Assembly: GCA_035771165.1 (NCBI GenBank)
Contig: JAWNZC010000344.1
Span: 1,132,501 to 1,196,500, forward strand
Direction of reading: 5' to 3'
DNA from: Paragorgia papillata
Lineage: Eukaryota > Cnidaria > Anthozoa > Scleralcyonacea > Coralliidae
DNA: 64,000 bases
Each line of letters opens with the position of its first letter. Position 1 is the stretch's first letter. Both the position numbers and the translations under genes were made by a program. The notes beneath the pieces were generated by a model. That model did not search any database and was not told the origin of the DNA. It was given only the letters and a program-made list of their open reading frames with translations. Of the stretch, positions 61,246 through 64,000 are shown piece by piece.

Positions 61246-61615
61246 TTAGGGCCTCTTTACAAGGAGGTAACCCTCGCACTCGGGTTACCCTAGCTCTCGT
61301 ACATTTCTTGTTTTTTTGTTTGTTGTTTTTTGTTTGTTGTTTTACAAGGACGCTAGGGTAACCCGGGTGCTATGGTCACCCATGCTTTGTTCTTGTAAAT
61401 GCGTTTGGTACGGATAACTCGCCTACCCAGGACAACTTTTTAATAGTTTCAGGCTTCTTGTCTTCTTGTTATTTAGTGCTTGGTAACCTTGTCTAATAAA
61501 GTTGACCCAGGCAGCAGGGTGACCCTCCCTGTGAAATTTTGCTTGTAAACGAGGGCTACATGTAACTTTGACCCGGGTGCTAGAGTAACCCTACCTCCTT
61601 GTAAACAGGCCCTAA
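61246..61615. mobile_element. 370-bp MITE with TTAGGGCCT ends
   Basis: The left end TTAGGGCCTCTTTACAAGGA is mirrored at the right by TCCTTGTAAACAGGCCCTAA. Just inside each end are GGGTTACCC-like words. No clear TSD outside the ends, and no coding sequence. Confidence 0.78.
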
Positions 61616-62118
61616 GGCAATAACGTGCTTTTGGAGGGAGATTGTTTTTTTGCAGCCAATTGTACAGTAGTATCATTTGTGCCCAATCAGAGTAACAGTG
61701 CAAATATTTCTATAAAGGTCACAAATAAGCAATATAACCAGGCAACAACAAGTTATGTTATGTACAACCACTAAATTAATATAAACATGGTTTTCTGCTA
61801 CGAATTGTACAATATATATGTTGTTGATGAACAGTGAGTTGCGAATGTATAAATTTGCTTTATTTTGCAACATATTTTGTTAATGGCAATGGGGTTTCCT
61901 AACCAACAGCCCACTAAAGTACACTGGGAAAATGGATCTCAGCTCCTCCCCCACCCACCTTATTTAGGACCCAAACCAAGTTTTCACTTGACAGATTGCC
62001 TTGTCAAAAAATTTCAATTGAGAAGAGTTATAGGGAAACCTTGTTGATTTCAAACTTTTATATGCTTCTCACTCAATGTGTATTTACTTTAATACAGCTC
62101 TCAAATTGTTTTCCTTAG
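61616..62118. other. Gene-free stretch, probably intron
   Basis: AT-rich sequence ending in a polypyrimidine acceptor (TTGTTTTCCTTAG). No supported coding exon upstream was found here. Confidence 0.4.
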
Positions 62119-62154
62119 GTTGAGAGTGAGAAGCTATCACAGTTGAGAATCATG
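62119..62154 (+). CDS. 36-bp micro-exon of unknown host gene
   Basis: The acceptor TTTTCCTTAG and the donor ATG then GTGAGT bound exactly 12 codons (VESEKLSQLRIM), in phase with the next exon. The short helical, charged sequence suggests the end of a coiled coil. Confidence 0.65.
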
Positions 62155-62273
62155 GTGAGTGCCCAAAACAGTTTATTATTGTGTTCCTGTATTAGTCTGG
62201 TAATATGTATATAGTGTATGTGAAAGAAGTGTTTGACAACAATCCCCATTTTATTTGTTTTAACTGATAACAG

Positions 62274-62414
62274 AGCAACGAAAACAACAATCCGATTGAT
62301 TTGCTGAGACGGATTTGTGGTATGCTTGACAATTCAGCCAGTTCCAGCGCCAGTTCCAGCAATTCTAGTAACACCAGTCATCGGACTAACACCACAGGCA
62401 GCACAATTCCTCAG
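62274..62414 (+). CDS. Next exon of the same gene, interrupted by a transposon
   Basis: It starts after the acceptor TTAACTGATAACAG and continues in frame from the micro-exon: SNENNNPIDLLRRICGMLDN, then a Ser/Asn/Thr-rich stretch (SASSSASSSNSSNTS). The frame is open up to TTCCTCAG, where CAGGGGCGGATCTAGG begins a DNA transposon. No donor site precedes the insertion, so the exon is cut. Family not recognised. Confidence 0.62.
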
Positions 62415-62934
62415 CAGGGGCGGATCTAGGGGGGTGCAAACGTGGCTAAAGCCACGGTCAGATTTTTGTGATCTAAAAAAAATCTTGATCGACCTCCACA
62501 GAAACGCACAGTTAATCGGTGATTATCTTAAACTCCACTAATTTACTTTAAACTTGAATAGATTACCTATATTTTATAATTTCAACAAAATCAACATGTA
62601 AGTCCTTTAAAAACTATTTAAACTTCATCAAAGTCTCGAAATAATTACGGGTAATTGAGAAATCAAATTATTTCTACGACAACTCTCCGAAAGCTTTCCG
62701 AACTCAGCCCTTACGTTCGGAACGAAGTCGTAAAAGTGCAACCGCGATTTTGAGCCACGGACAGCGGGCTTTACGTTACTAAAAATAGCAAGTTGAGCCA
62801 CGGTGGAGGGGTGCAAGCCAATCACAGCGCAAGGATTTGAGTTTTGAGCCACGGTGAGCCACGGTAGCCATGTTTTTGTTGCGCAATAGTACCAAGAAGC
62901 TACAATCGGTAAATAATCGGGAGCTTTTCGTCAA

Positions 62935-63248
62935 ATGACTCAAATTTCAGATAGCACATTTCATCTTGTTGTTCGACCTCGAACAAGAATGGCTTTCCAA
63001 GCGAAGGTTGATGTTTTGGGACAGCTTACTCAACTTTTTGGGCGCTTAAATTCACCAGAGGATATTTCCGAAGAATTGGTTTTATTGAGGCAACAATGCG
63101 AAAGCGTCTTGGCAGAAGAAAGACAGCGTGCGGTTTTGTTTATATCAGATGAATCTGATGAACAAAATACGGTGAGAACTTGTGAGTTTTCAAAGCTTCA
63201 ATTTCCGAAGAGCCAGTTGGATAGATCTTTGCTTTGTTTACCCGTAAG
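62935..63248 (+). CDS. First exon of the transposon's gene
   Basis: Open from ATG at 62935 (a second in-frame ATG at 62989 reads MAFQAKVDVLGQL) to the donor GTAAG then GTGAGA at 63248 (phase 2). The product is predicted helical with a heptad-like segment (SEELVLLRQQCESVLAEERQ) and then an acidic patch. It parallels the minus-strand first exon in the related element at 52302-52540: similar position, same donor phase. The sequence itself is not obviously alike. Function unknown; probably the N-terminal part of a transposase or accessory protein. Confidence 0.5.
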
Positions 63249-63761
63249 GTGAGAATTAATCTAAATAATATATCTATCGTTTTGAATACGCACAAGGTAT
63301 ACATGTATGCAAATTGTATATGTAAATTAAGTGCATATATTTAATACAACATCGATTCGACAAAGCTCAGAGTCAGTCATGCACAGCAAATTTATGTTTT
63401 CCCGCTTATATTTTATAGGCTACTTTGTGCCTGATAATATTTATATTACAATGTATTGTAAAATGTTGTTGTAATGTCAATTTAATGGAATCGTATTTAA
63501 AATTATTGCAATCAGAATGCCAATGGACTTTTCTGTAGGTACCAAGTATAATATGACCATTTAATATTATATGAATGTTCTGATAGAAATGATGGGATTG
63601 GGCCATTGGCATATATAATAATGATATATAAATCAATATGGCAGAATACTTAGTATACATAAATTCCTGCCTGGTCGAGGAACTGTTATGATTGTCAAAT
63701 ATTATAAAACTTTGACATTTTTAATTTGTTTATAGTATCAAGTATGCATTCTATGTACTGT

Positions 63762-63860
63762 TTAATAAACGAGCAGGAGTGTTTTATCAGATATAAAGAC
63801 ACGAGGCGAAGCCGAGTGTTTTTATATCTGATAAAACACGAACTGCGAGTTTATTGAACG
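63762..63860. repeat. Hairpin repeat (GTTTTATCAGATATAAAGAC family)
   Basis: TAATAAACGAGCAGGAGTGT and GTTTTATCAGATATAAAGAC are mirrored by TTTATATCTGATAAAACACG and CGAGTTTATTGAAC around a GAGGCGAAGCCGAG centre. A related word, TTTATCACATATAAAGACAC, occurs at 63970-63989. Confidence 0.75.
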
Positions 63861-64000
63861 GCTTCAAAAACGAACGACTTGGTAAGTTCATTGGCGTAGT
63901 AAGTTTGAAAAATAACCTTGTCTAAGCCGAGAAAATCAAAGCTAAAGTTTATGTAAATCAGGAGGTATCTTTATCACATATAAAGACACTGATTAAACTT
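63861..64000. other. Window end, no gene seen
   Basis: Short AT-rich tail of the window. No supported feature apart from the related hairpin half noted at 63970. Confidence 0.5.

Larger units (their letters stand above)
62415..64000 (+). mobile_element. hAT-like transposon with CAGGGGCGGATC end, right end not found
   Basis: The left end CAGGGGCGGATCTAGG matches both ends of the element at 51573-53087. TTCCTCAG (62407-62414) is the expected left TSD. GAGCCACGG words recur in the subterminal region (62751, 62794, 62856, 62866 area). A first exon lies at 62935-63248. The mirrored right end does not appear before the window ends, so the end coordinate is only the window limit. Confidence 0.65.

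Overview
This window is nuclear DNA of an invertebrate animal. It has spliced genes with GT-AG introns, satellite and minisatellite arrays, cut-and-paste DNA transposons with clean target-site duplications (TSDs), non-LTR and BEL/Pao retroelement remains, a 5S-rRNA-derived SINE and a possible Penelope-type hammerhead motif. The repeat families look to me like those of a cnidarian, most likely an anthozoan. That is an inference from family resemblance, not from a marker gene.

Layout. 1-17.65 kb is one T-poor 24-bp satellite ending in (GA)n. 18.06-22.78 kb is a cluster of about 135-bp foldback modules, and between the modules lie expanded satellites: a 10-bp array, (ATT)n/(AAT)n, (ATTAGT)n and an 11/9-bp array. 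22.9-28.9 kb is the most unusual part: a long hairpin, a 976-residue superfamily-3 (SF3) helicase gene with a C-terminal PCNA-binding motif, and a convergent tyrosine recombinase gene with a C2H2 finger and a SANT/Myb domain, broken by one frameshift. 29.0-30.1 kb is a 5'-truncated non-LTR reverse transcriptase carrying a small seed of the 24-bp satellite. 31.4-33.55 kb holds three joined exons of an unknown minus-strand gene, with a small hAT-like element in one intron. 34.1-35.2 kb is a 32-bp minisatellite split by a solo LTR.

36.0-38.24 kb is a decayed BEL/Pao gag-protease region. It runs in frame into a 9.2-kb array of a 21-bp GC-rich satellite (38.24-47.40 kb) that is open for translation on both strands but is not a gene. 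47.4-51.5 kb is mostly gene-free, with small repeats, a tRNA-like relic and a 19-bp minisatellite. 51.57-53.09 kb and 53.65-56.44 kb are two DNA transposons with 8-bp TSDs; the second carries a nearly complete hAT transposase. 56.9-59.0 kb is a nest of foldbacks, a MITE with a 9-bp TSD, a 5S-derived SINE and a 165-bp direct repeat. 59.26-59.86 kb is a 199-residue orphan ORF followed by a 20-bp minisatellite rich in TGACTCA. 62.1-62.4 kb has two exons of a plus-strand gene, the second interrupted by another CAGGGGCGGATC-ended transposon that runs toward the window end.

The main candidate system is the hairpin, SF3 helicase and recombinase unit. One protein could unwind DNA and recruit the host sliding clamp, and the other could integrate or excise the DNA. 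The second theme is that several satellites here begin at transposon or retroelement sequences.
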